DNA from: Rhodospirillales bacterium
GTDB lineage: Bacteria; Pseudomonadota; Alphaproteobacteria; Dongiales; Dongiaceae
DNA: 64,000 nucleotides
NCBI GenBank assembly: GCA_009885795.1
Contig: VFKA01000051.1
Location: 1 to 64,000 of the forward strand
Direction of reading: 5' to 3'
The position numbers and the translations under genes are program-made. The notes beneath the pieces are model-generated. The model was not told the origin of the DNA, did no database searches, and saw only the letters and a list, made by a program, of their open reading frames with translations. This document shows, one piece after another, positions 55,513 to 64,000 of this stretch. Position 1 is the first letter of the stretch; each line of letters opens with the position of its first letter.

Positions 55513-56898
55513 ATGACAAATTGGATTCCCCGGGCTGGGCAGAATGGCGGATCGCGCTACAAGGCGATCGCCGAGGGCTTGGCTTCCGACATCGCCGAGG
55601 GGCGGTTGCGCCCGGGCGATCGCCTGCCCACGCATCGCGACCTGGCCTATCGATTGGGCGTCACGATCGGCACGGTGACGCGCGCCTATCAGGAGGCCCT
55701 GCGCCGCGGACTCATCGACAGCACCGTCGGCCGCGGCACCTTCGTTGCCGGGGGCGCGCCGGTCCCGTTCGCGCAAGCGGAACCCGCCGGTTCCACGTCC
55801 GCGGCGATCGACCTGGGATTCAATCTACCGCCGCTCGAGGACGAGGGTGAGCTGCTGGCGCAGGCACTAGCGACGCTGGCAAAGCGAAAATCGCTCGACG
55901 ATCTTCTTCACTATCAACCCCACCGCGGCCTGCCGGCGCATCGCGAGGCGGGAGCGACGCTCATCGGCCGCGACGGATTGTCCGTGTCGCCGGACCAAAT
56001 CATCGTCAACGCCGGCGGACGACACGCCATATGGGTGGCGCTGTCGGCGCTGACAATGCCGGGCGATACGGTTCTCGCCGAGGCCCTCACCTATGCCGGC
56101 TTGAAGCAGATGGCGAAGATGCTGCGCCTGCGGCTCGTGGGCGTCGCCATGGACGAGAACGGCGTTCTTCCCGAGGCGCTCGACCGGGCTTGCGCGACAC
56201 ACGCGCCCAAGGCGTTTTTCTGCGTGCCCAATCTCCAGAATCCGACCGGCGGCGTCATGCCCGATTCGCGCCGGCACGAGATCGTGGATGTCTTGCGCCG
56301 GCACGCGCTGCCGGTCATTGAAGACGATGTTTACGGTTTCCTGTTGGAGACGCCGCCAACGACACTGACCGCGCTGGCGCCGGAGCTCGGCCACTACATC
56401 GCCAGCACCTCGAAGTCGATGGTACCGGGCCTGCGCATCGGTTATCTGGCGGTGCCGCCCAACGCCGTCGCCCGTTTCTCGGCGCCGGTGCGCGCCAGTA
56501 TGTGGATGGCGCCGCCGATCTCGGCGGAAATCGCGCGGCTGTGGATCGAGGATGGCACCAGCGAGCGATTGGCGCGCCGTCGGCGCGCCGAAGCCGAGGC
56601 GCGCCAGGCGCTGACGATGGCCGCGCTGGCCGGGTTCGATGTCTCCGGCCACAAGCGTAGCTTTCATGCCTGGCTGACGCTGCCGGCGCAATGGCGGGCG
56701 GAGGCCTTCGCCGCCGAGGCGCGCGAGCGCGGCGTCCTGGTGACGCCGAGCGAGGCCTTTGCCGTCAGCCGGCCGGCGCCGGAAGCCGTGCGCCTTGCCC
56801 TCGGCGGCGCGCGCGGGCGCGAGGAATTGCAGCGCGGGCTCGCGACCCTGCGCGATCTGCTGGAAGGCGAGCCGGGGCTGCACGATTCGGTGACCTAG
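55513..56898 (+). CDS. MocR-type regulator (GntR helix-turn-helix plus aminotransferase domain)
   Basis: A 461-aa chimeric regulator. Residues 15-80 are a GntR winged helix (AEGRLRPGDRLPTHRDLAYR, VTIGTVTRAYQEAL). The rest is an aminotransferase class I fold with the PLP lysine in STSKSMVPGLRIGYLAVP (about residue 300) and FFCVPNLQNPTGGVM. Such proteins sense amino acids or PLP vitamers through an external aldimine. I chose the ATG at 55513, since the frame upstream covers the operator. The DMT exporter follows 57 bp later and is the likely target, perhaps with the divergent DUF1127-phzF unit. Confidence 0.92.
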   Translation: MTNWIPRAGQNGGSRYKAIAEGLASDIAEGRLRPGDRLPTHRDLAYRLGVTIGTVTRAYQEALRRGLIDSTVGRGTFVAGGAPVPFAQAEPAGSTSAAIDLGFNLPPLEDEGELLAQALATLAKRKSLDDLLHYQPHRGLPAHREAGATLIGRDGLSVSPDQIIVNAGGRHAIWVALSALTMPGDTVLAEALTYAGLKQMAKMLRLRLVGVAMDENGVLPEALDRACATHAPKAFFCVPNLQNPTGGVMPDSRRHEIVDVLRRHALPVIEDDVYGFLLETPPTTLTALAPELGHYIASTSKSMVPGLRIGYLAVPPNAVARFSAPVRASMWMAPPISAEIARLWIEDGTSERLARRRRAEAEARQALTMAALAGFDVSGHKRSFHAWLTLPAQWRAEAFAAEARERGVLVTPSEAFAVSRPAPEAVRLALGGARGREELQRGLATLRDLLEGEPGLHDSVT

Positions 56899-57832
56899 CA
56901 ATCGGGCGCAAGAGTCGGGTAGCGGCGATGCGCGCCAGGCCATAGCCTCCTCGTCATGAGCTCCGCCCGCGCCTTGCGCCTCGGCCCGACCGAATGGGTG
57001 CTGCTGCTTCTGCTCTCGGTGGTGTGGGGAGGGACGTTCTTCTTCGCCGAGGTGGCGCTCCGGGACATGCGGCCCTTCACGATCGTGGCGGGGCGCGTCG
57101 CCATCGCCGCGCTGGCGCTCAATCTGCTGATCCTGGCGACCGGCCGGCGCATGCCCTGCGATCTTGCTTCATGGCGAAGGTTCCTGGTCATGGGCACGCT
57201 CAACAACGCGATCCCGTTCAGCCTCATCTTCTGGGGCCAGACCCAGATCACCGCCGGCCTGGCCTCGATCCTCAACGCCATGACGCCGGTGTTCACGGTC
57301 CTGCTCGCGCATTGGCTGACCAAGGACGAGCGCCTGAGCGCGGGGCGAGTCATGGGCGTCGTCCTCGGCATCGCCGGGGCGGCCGTGATGATCGGCATCG
57401 ACGCGCTGGGCGGATTAGGACTTCATGCCGCCGCCGAGGTCTCGGTGCTGCTGGCCGCCTTGGTCTACGGCCTCGCCGGAATCTACGGAAGGCGGTTCCG
57501 CGGCGAGACGCCGCTCGTCACCGCGACCGGTCAATTGAGCGCCAGCACGTTGCTGATGGTACCGGTGGCGATCCTGGTCGATCGGCCGTGGACCGTCGGC
57601 TTGCCCGGCATCGAGTCCCTGGCCGCCCTCGTCGGCCTGGCACTCCTCGGCACGGCGCTCGCCTATGTGATTTTTTTCCGTGTACTCGCCGCCGCCGGAG
57701 CGACGAATTTGCTGCTGGTCACCTTCATGATTCCGGCGAGCGCCATCCTCATGGGCTACGTCCTGCTCGGCGAGCGGCTTGCCTGGAACAGTTTCCTCGG
57801 GCTCGGCCTCATCCTCGCGGGGCTGCTCGCGG

Positions 57833-59169
<1,337 letters not shown>

Positions 59170-59173
<4 letters not shown>

Positions 59174-59892
59174 GGCGGGGAGACTACACGCTCCCTGTCG
59201 GGGCGCAACCGGGCGGAGAAATGGAAAACCGAGCGATCCACCCCATGTCCAGCGGGAAGTGGGCGGGCGCGGGTCATCCGGGTGAGCCGGCGAAGGCGCC
59301 GGGCGGAGTGGCAGGCGCCGGAGCGGAGCGCGATGACGGCTGAGGTCCGGCCGCCATGGACGAGCCGGTTGGCGCGGCAGCGGGCGAGGCCTTGGGGCGT
59401 GCGGGCGCCGGTGCTCTTGCCGCCATGGAAGCGGCAGCGGCCGTTCCTCATGCCGGGCTGGCGGCACGGGCAGCCGGCGCGAGACCGGGCGCCGCAGCGG
59501 GGAGCGGCGAGGTAGTCGCCGGACGGGTTGCCGTTGTTGAGACGACCGCGGGCGAGACCGGGCGCGGCATGGAGCCTGGGGCGGAGAGGCGCGGCATTAT
59601 CTCGCGCGGGCGCCGGGGCAAATGCGGGCGCGACCACTTGGCCATCGAGCCGGCCGAGAACGACGGTGGCGTCCAAGAAGACATGCATCATCCGCGCCGA
59701 GAGATTGGCGAGGCCAAGCGCGGCCCGGCCCGCCTTCGAGCGCGTGTCGGGGTCGTTGGCGGTGTTGGAGCGGTCGAGCAGGCCGTTGGCGAGGCCGGCG
59801 GCGCGCATCATGGCGACGTGGGCGTGGACGGCTTCGGTGCGCAGCAGGGGCGCGAATCCATCGGGGGTCGGGGTGGTTCCTTGGGAGAGCAT
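59170..59892 (-). CDS. HGGxxTG-motif protein of unknown function
   Basis: A 240-aa basic protein. Near the middle it has [20 protein letters not shown] followed by [20 protein letters not shown]. This is a Cys-containing HGGxSTGxRTxxG motif known from many phage- and island-encoded proteins of alphaproteobacteria. The first 80 residues are helical ([34 protein letters not shown]). I chose the ATG at 59892; AAGAGG lies nine bases ahead. The last 40 residues run close to glmM and may be read-through of a once shorter gene. Function unknown; probably mobile. Confidence 0.6.
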
Positions 59893-60097
59893 GGTCTTTG
59901 GCCTCTTGTCTTTTCCAGAACAAACTAGGAACATACCGGAATCACGAGACAGGGTCAACAAAGTATTCAAGCAAATTTATGTTTGTATATGATATATAAG
60001 GTATAATTAATATCTATTACAAGCGAGTATCGACATTAATATGCCTATAATTAACTTTAGCCGGTTATCCTGTGAAACCGCGGCGGAGCCGTGACCC
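59893..60097. other. AT-rich junction between core and accessory region
   Basis: This gap is strikingly AT-rich in a GC-rich window (for example TATATGATATATAAGGTATA). It carries promoter-like sequences facing right towards the ATPase gene. It marks a change from core genes to accessory genes and probably a junction of foreign DNA. No gene or tRNA is seen. Confidence 0.6.
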
Positions 60098-61312
60098 ATG
60101 ATCTATCGGCTGGAGATCGAGAACTTCCATTCGATCAAGGAGCGTCAGGTTCTCGACCTGACCGTATCGGAAAAGGTCCGGCGCAATCCCGAGAGGTTCG
60201 CCGAGATCCACCCGGGATCGCCCACGCGGGTCCCGAAGGTCATCGCGGCATTTGGCGCCAACGGCGCCGGCAAGACCACCCTGCTGCGCGCCCTTGCCTT
60301 CGTCGCATGGTTCATGAGGGACAGCTTCCAGCAGCCCCCGGAGGCCGCCCTTCCGGTCGTCCCCTTCAACGATCAGGATGGACCGCTTCGGCAGACCCGC
60401 CTGGCGCTTTCGTTTGGAGGGCCGACCAACCTTGGCCAAGGGAGCGGACCGGAGGAAGGCTTCGGGACGTATGATTTTGAGATCGTCATCGGCTCTGGGG
60501 ATCGGACCAACAAAATCATGCGCGAATCCCTCAGGCATCGCCGGCACGGCACAAGGCGGCCGGTTCGGGTCTTCGAACGCAACGAGAACGGCGAAGTCCT
60601 GGAGGGCGAGCATTTCCCGCTCGCGGGGTACCGTCCGGTCATCGACAAGCCGCGACCCAACGCCAGCGTCATCTCGACCCTGGCGTCGTTCGATCACGCG
60701 CCGTCGGTTGAACTGCGCGATGCCGCCCGATCGGTGGTATCGAACCTATCCATCGTCGATCAAGACGATTCCAGCGACAATCGCCTGCTGACGGCGCTCG
60801 CGGCCAATCCAAGCCTGCTGGAAGCGCTCAATCGGGAAATCCCGCGCGTCGGCCTTGGTATCCGGAGCCTGCGGCCGGGCGCCGGGCCGCGAGGTCCAGG
60901 CGCGCAGATCAACCATCGAGGCCTGATCAATCCGATCCCCTGGCATCTGGAAAGCGCCGGAACGCGGTGCTTTATCCGCACCTTTCCCCTTGTCGCCGCC
61001 GCGCTCGAATCCGGCGGGTTGGCCGTCATCGATCGATTCGATTCCGCGCTGCATCCCACGATTCTCGCCGAGCTGGTTCGCTGGTTCCACGACCCGGAGC
61101 GCAACCCTCTGAACGCGGGGCTGTGGATCGGCTGTCAGAATGCGGCCCTCATGGAAGAACTCGACAAGGAGGAGATCGTCCTCTGCGAGAAGGACGGCTT
61201 CGGTCGAACCCGGATTTACCCGTTGCAAGAGGTCGAGGGCGTCAGGCGCATCGACAATTTCCATCGGAAATACATGTCCGGCGCCTATGGCGCGGTGCCT
61301 ACAATAGGATGA
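60098..61312 (+). CDS. AAA ATPase, AAA15/RloA-like (defence type)
   Basis: A 404-aa ABC-like ATPase of the AAA15/AAA_21 kind, found in abortive-infection and RloAB modules. Walker A is AFGANGAGKTTLLRALAFVA, the signature-like part is LESAGTRCF, and the D-loop region is LAVIDRFDSALHPTILAELV. The end (IVLCEKDGFGRTRIYPLQEV, KYMSGAYGAVPTIG) is typical of the family. Two key residues differ from the consensus: Arg replaces the Walker B Glu (DRFD for DE), and the later TTHD switch is GCQNA. The protein may bind but not hydrolyse ATP. A short coupled frame follows that could be the remains of a RloB-like partner. Confidence 0.8.
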   Translation: MIYRLEIENFHSIKERQVLDLTVSEKVRRNPERFAEIHPGSPTRVPKVIAAFGANGAGKTTLLRALAFVAWFMRDSFQQPPEAALPVVPFNDQDGPLRQTRLALSFGGPTNLGQGSGPEEGFGTYDFEIVIGSGDRTNKIMRESLRHRRHGTRRPVRVFERNENGEVLEGEHFPLAGYRPVIDKPRPNASVISTLASFDHAPSVELRDAARSVVSNLSIVDQDDSSDNRLLTALAANPSLLEALNREIPRVGLGIRSLRPGAGPRGPGAQINHRGLINPIPWHLESAGTRCFIRTFPLVAAALESGGLAVIDRFDSALHPTILAELVRWFHDPERNPLNAGLWIGCQNAALMEELDKEEIVLCEKDGFGRTRIYPLQEVEGVRRIDNFHRKYMSGAYGAVPTIG

Positions 61313-61428
61313 GAAGCCGCCGGCACCAGGAACGGACGCGCCAGGCGTTATCGAGGGCCCGCGACGCCAAGCCGGAACGAGGAACGTTCCCGCGCCGGAT
61401 CGGACTCGTGACAGGCTTCCGAGCCTAG
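61309..61428 (+). pseudogene. Possible truncated RloB-like partner
   Basis: A 39-codon frame starts inside the ATPase stop codon (ATGA). Its beginning, RRHQERTRQALSRARDAKPE, is basic like the N-terminus of RloB-type proteins. The frame ends just where those continue with their ILIVCEGxKTEP core (here RRIGLVTGFRA and stop). I infer that a partner gene was cut off by a deletion or frameshift. The match is short, so this is tentative. Confidence 0.35.
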
Positions 61429-61727
61429 GCCGCGCGATTGGCCGCGATGCGTCTCATGATTTGGGGTTTCAGCGCTCGGCGCGCCATCTTCAGATCGTAA
61501 TGGGCCTGCAAGTTCATCCAGAATTCCGGGCTGTTGCCGAAATAGAGCGCCAGGCGAAGGGCCGTATCGGCGGTGATGCGCCGGCGGTTGTTGACGATGT
61601 CGGCAATGCGATTGGGCGAAATGCCGATGGCCTTGGCGAGCCGGTTCCGAGACAAGCCGTACTCGGCGAGGAATTCATCCCTCAGCATCTCGCCCGGCGT
61701 CACGGGCGCGAACTCGTTCCTTGCCAT
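61425..61727 (-). CDS. higA: HigA-type antitoxin
   Basis: A 100-aa Xre-family antitoxin: MARNEFAPVTPGEMLRDEFL, the helix-turn-helix SRNRLAKAIGISPNRIADIV and TADTALRLALYFGNSPEFWM. GGAG lies six bases ahead of the ATG at 61727; an ATG at 61739 overlaps the stop of the gene remnant upstream. In higBA operons the toxin precedes the antitoxin, but here only the last few codons of a toxin are left. It is therefore an orphan antitoxin that may still act as a DNA-binding protein. Confidence 0.9.
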   Translation of the reverse strand: MARNEFAPVTPGEMLRDEFLAEYGLSRNRLAKAIGISPNRIADIVNNRRRITADTALRLALYFGNSPEFWMNLQAHYDLKMARRALKPQIMRRIAANRAA

Positions 61728-61738
61728 GCCTCGCTCCA

Positions 61739-61789
61739 TCAGTGGTAGTCCACGATCCTTACGTCGTAGGCATCACTACGGAACGTCCC
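61739..61789 (-). pseudogene. higB: higB toxin 3' remnant
   Basis: The minus strand ahead of higA reads TFRSDAYDVRIVDYH and stop, which matches the C-terminus of HigB toxins (TFRFxxGDAYDVxxVDYH). Upstream of it the sequence no longer resembles a toxin. The stop overlaps the possible higA start as TGATG, so the old coupling is preserved. Confidence 0.65.
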
Positions 61790-61937
61790 CGGACGATAGG
61801 ACTTCCGCGATTTCGAATCGTCAAGCCGGTCAAGATGTTCTCCGATTGAACGCTGCCGGGAGGCTGGAGCATATTGATGCGGGTTCAATGGGCCATAGGC
61901 CCGGGACTACGCGGCCGATTCAGGAGGCTGTCAGCCA

Positions 61938-63788
61938 ATGCCATGCAGCTATGAGAGGGAGGGTGGTGCGCCTTGCCAGTTCGGCATGCTGCCTGACGGC
62001 ATTCTCTTGAATATGGGAGGGCGCCAGTTCTGCCTGTTTCACGCGCCATTGGGCGCAACCGACCGAACGGGAGTCACCAAGAAAGATTGGACTTCAGTGC
62101 GGACTGGGGAATTCAGTAGGGAGATGGTTAGATGGTCGCAAAAACTAGCATCTGGCGCGATCACTGATCTCACGGGCGTCACATTCCCCGCCGATTTCTC
62201 GTTCCACGCCGTGCCGTTCGTACCGTTCGAACGCGGCGCACGATTCGACAGGGCCGTTTTCCCTGGCAAAGTTGATTTTCGCGACGTCCGGTTCGGGAAC
62301 GATACGTCATTTGACGGAGTCGAATTCGTCGGCGAAGCACTGTTCGACCGGGCCACGTTCTCAGGAAGTGCGTTGTTCGGTTCGGCGACGTTCCTCGGTG
62401 ATGCATCATTCCACGAAACTAATTTCTCCGGCGAAGTGCGGTTCGACGGCGCCATGTTCTCCGCCGACGCCAATTTCCAGAAGGCTAGATTCGGAAGCAA
62501 TGCATGGTTCGACGCGGTTAAGTTCACCAAGAATGTGTATTTCGATGGGGCGACGTTCCACAGGCTTGCGAAGTTCGACGCAACAAAATTCGGCGCCGAT
62601 GCGTCCTTCCAAGGCGCCACATTTCACGGTGAAACGAGATTTTTCAGGACGGAGTTTCCCGGCGGTGCGCAATTCAATGATGCGAAGTTCCCTGGCGGTG
62701 TGCGGTTCTATAAAATCGCATTCTCCAGCGATGCGCGGTTTGACAAGGCTAAATTTGACGGCGACACGCGGTTCGACGGGGTCAGTTTCGACGGCGACGC
62801 ACAGTTCCATAAGGCTAGATTCGCCGGTAGCGCGTCGTTTGAAAGAGCCGTGTTTGCTGGCACTGCGAATTTTGAGGGGGCGAACTTCTCCGGCAACACA
62901 TTTTTTCACGAGGCAGCATTCTTAGGTGACGCGATATTCCCAAGCGCCACATTCTGCGGTATTGCATCGATTAGCAAAGCCAGATTCTCGGGCGAAGCAA
63001 GATTCGACGCTGTTACGTTCACCGAGTTTGCTTTTTTCGAGGGAGCCACGTTTGCTGGCCCTGCGATATTTTCCGGACGCGTTCCAGGGAATGCCGGTAG
63101 CTTCAGCGGCGTAAATTTCTCTGGATGCGACTTCGCCAACGACGAACATGCGCCCGATTTCAGCAACCGTGTATTCAAGGTGGCTGCGGATTTTTCCGGC
63201 GCAAGGTTCGTTCGGGCACCCTTGTTCCACGGCAGCAAGCTGCATCAAGGCACGAACTTCCAGGGCGCGCGCTTTCTGGATCGAAGCGGCGCGGCGGCGC
63301 CGGCCTACCGGACGCTCAAGTTGGCCATGGAGGAGATGAGGGCGCGGGACGAGCAGGGCCTGTTCAACGCGTTGGAACAGGAGTGCCGGCGCAGGCTGCC
63401 CGATACGCCTTTGTCGCTCAAAGTCCTGTCGTGGATTCACGACAAGACCAGCGGTTATGGGCGCAGCGTCAGCCGTCCGATAGGCTGGCTCGCTGGAGTC
63501 ATTGTCGCGTTCTTTCACCTCTATCTTTTCGGGTTCGTCCCCTGGCCGTCCCGTAATTTCGAATTCGAGCCGGCGACGCTCTGCGAGACGCTGCGGTTCA
63601 CACTCGTGCAACTGGTCCAGCCGTTCGCCGCGTTCGGCACGAAGTACGATGGAGCGGGCTTCGCCATAGAGGTTTTCCGCCATCCATCGCTGCTACTGGC
63701 CTCGATCGCAGCGGTGCAAAGCGTGCTCGGTATCGCCCTCGTGGCGCTCTTCCTGTTCGCGCTGCGCTGGCGCTTTCGGCGCGATTAG
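61938..63788 (+). CDS. Large pentapeptide-repeat membrane protein
   Basis: A 616-aa protein. The N-terminus has paired Cys and His (MPCSYEREGGAPCQF, FCLFHAPL) that could form a zinc knuckle. Residues about 75-435 are a long right-handed beta-helix of pentapeptide-type repeats with Phe at the core: FDGVEFVGEALFDRATFSGS and so on, more than thirty turns' worth of five-residue units. The C-terminal part has two to three hydrophobic segments (WLAGVIVAFFHLYLFGFVPW, and the last 30 residues) with RFTLVQLVQPFAAFGTKYDG between. The layout resembles pentapeptide proteins with channel-like ends. AGGAGG lies upstream. Function unknown; the location suggests a mobile or defence-related gene. Confidence 0.85.
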   Translation: MPCSYEREGGAPCQFGMLPDGILLNMGGRQFCLFHAPLGATDRTGVTKKDWTSVRTGEFSREMVRWSQKLASGAITDLTGVTFPADFSFHAVPFVPFERGARFDRAVFPGKVDFRDVRFGNDTSFDGVEFVGEALFDRATFSGSALFGSATFLGDASFHETNFSGEVRFDGAMFSADANFQKARFGSNAWFDAVKFTKNVYFDGATFHRLAKFDATKFGADASFQGATFHGETRFFRTEFPGGAQFNDAKFPGGVRFYKIAFSSDARFDKAKFDGDTRFDGVSFDGDAQFHKARFAGSASFERAVFAGTANFEGANFSGNTFFHEAAFLGDAIFPSATFCGIASISKARFSGEARFDAVTFTEFAFFEGATFAGPAIFSGRVPGNAGSFSGVNFSGCDFANDEHAPDFSNRVFKVAADFSGARFVRAPLFHGSKLHQGTNFQGARFLDRSGAAAPAYRTLKLAMEEMRARDEQGLFNALEQECRRRLPDTPLSLKVLSWIHDKTSGYGRSVSRPIGWLAGVIVAFFHLYLFGFVPWPSRNFEFEPATLCETLRFTLVQLVQPFAAFGTKYDGAGFAIEVFRHPSLLLASIAAVQSVLGIALVALFLFALRWRFRRD

Positions 63789-63816
63789 CGGGGTGTCCGA
63801 TGATCCGCTTTTCGGG

Positions 63817-63899
63817 CCTCACCCTTCGAGACGGGCCTTCGGCCCTCCTCAGGGTGAGGGAATTTATTCACCGCGACCTCTCTTCGAGACACGCCCTCC
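63817..63899. repeat. Palindromic element F plus half copy
   Basis: CCTCACCCTTCGAGACGGGC and GCCCTCCTCAGGGTGAGG form the full palindrome (63817-63859). A half copy, TCTTCGAGACACGCCCTCC, ends at 63899, exactly where a duplicated gene tail begins. Confidence 0.75.
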
Positions 63900-63980
63900 G
63901 TAGCGGCGCAAAGCGTACTCGGTATCGCCCTCGTGGCCGTCTTCCTGTTCGCGCCGCGCTGGCGGTTCAAGCGCGATTAG
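63900..63980 (+). pseudogene. Duplicated 3' end of the pentapeptide-repeat gene
   Basis: Bases 63900-63980 read VAAQSVLGIALVAVFLFAPR followed by WRFKRD and stop. This is a near copy of the end of the upstream gene (AAVQSVLGIALVALFLFALR, then WRFRRD). Only the last 26 codons and stop are present. The copy starts right at the half palindrome, which points to recombination at that repeat. Confidence 0.8.
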
Positions 63981-64000
63981 CGGGCTCCCGAGAAATCGTG

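Overview
The window is GC-rich DNA of a bacterium that is most likely an alphaproteobacterium of a Rhodospirillales-like lineage. The reasons are the rluD-rpoH-hisZ-purA neighbourhood, the small DUF1127 and PilZ proteins, a Tat-exported CUT1 binding protein, and many short palindromic repeats of the type seen in that class. No rRNA is present. There is one tRNA, tRNA-Glu(CTC).

Layout. 0-0.3 kb: decayed tyrosine recombinase. 0.5-15.8 kb: a catabolic island made of two diverging operons, a third operon and a local GntR/FadR-type regulator. It encodes a CUT1 ABC importer, two M24 'pita-bread' hydrolases (one without metal ligands), a DAO-type FAD oxidoreductase with its own ETF, an AstE/DoeB-like deacylase, a threonine-synthase-like PLP enzyme, an MBL hydrolase and an SDR. 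Three copies of one 13-bp palindrome sit on the promoters of these operons. 15.9-17.3 kb: an IS5-type element with a broken transposase, and a phage lysozyme fragment. 17.5-34.8 kb: cobalamin synthesis (cbiD, cobK, cobM, cbiG-cobJ fusion, cobI, cobL, cobH, cbiX, cbiB, cobQ, cobO, cobN, cobW, cobU), with a clear cobalamin riboswitch ahead of cobU. This block is unusually rich in inserted palindromes. 35.3-39.1 kb: MFS transporter, GST, CBS protein, PilZ protein, mscL. 39.1-45.4 kb: a creatinase, a yeast-type cytosine deaminase and a complete BMP/nucleoside-type ABC importer in one operon. 45.5-48.1 kb: tRNA-Glu followed by toxin-antitoxin genes and a Sel1 protein. 48.3-59.2 kb: mostly core genes (threonine aldolase, rluD, rpoH, purA, hisZ, phzF, a MocR regulator, a DMT exporter, glmM). 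59.2-64 kb: an accessory tail with an HGGxxTG protein, an AT-rich junction, an AAA ATPase of the RloA/AAA15 kind with a truncated partner, higA with a higB scar, and a large pentapeptide-repeat membrane protein whose 3' end is duplicated beside a palindrome.

How the genes work together. In the first island the importer would bring in a small, probably N-substituted or cyclic, amino-acid-like solute. The M24 enzymes, deacylase and PLP enzyme would cleave it, and the FAD enzyme plus ETF would pass electrons to the respiratory chain, all under one repressor. The second catabolic operon (creatinase, deaminase, BMP importer) points to creatine or creatinine use. Creatinase yields sarcosine, a typical substrate of DAO/ETF enzymes like the one in the first island. 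The substrate of the first island is not known, and it is my main candidate for an undescribed pathway.
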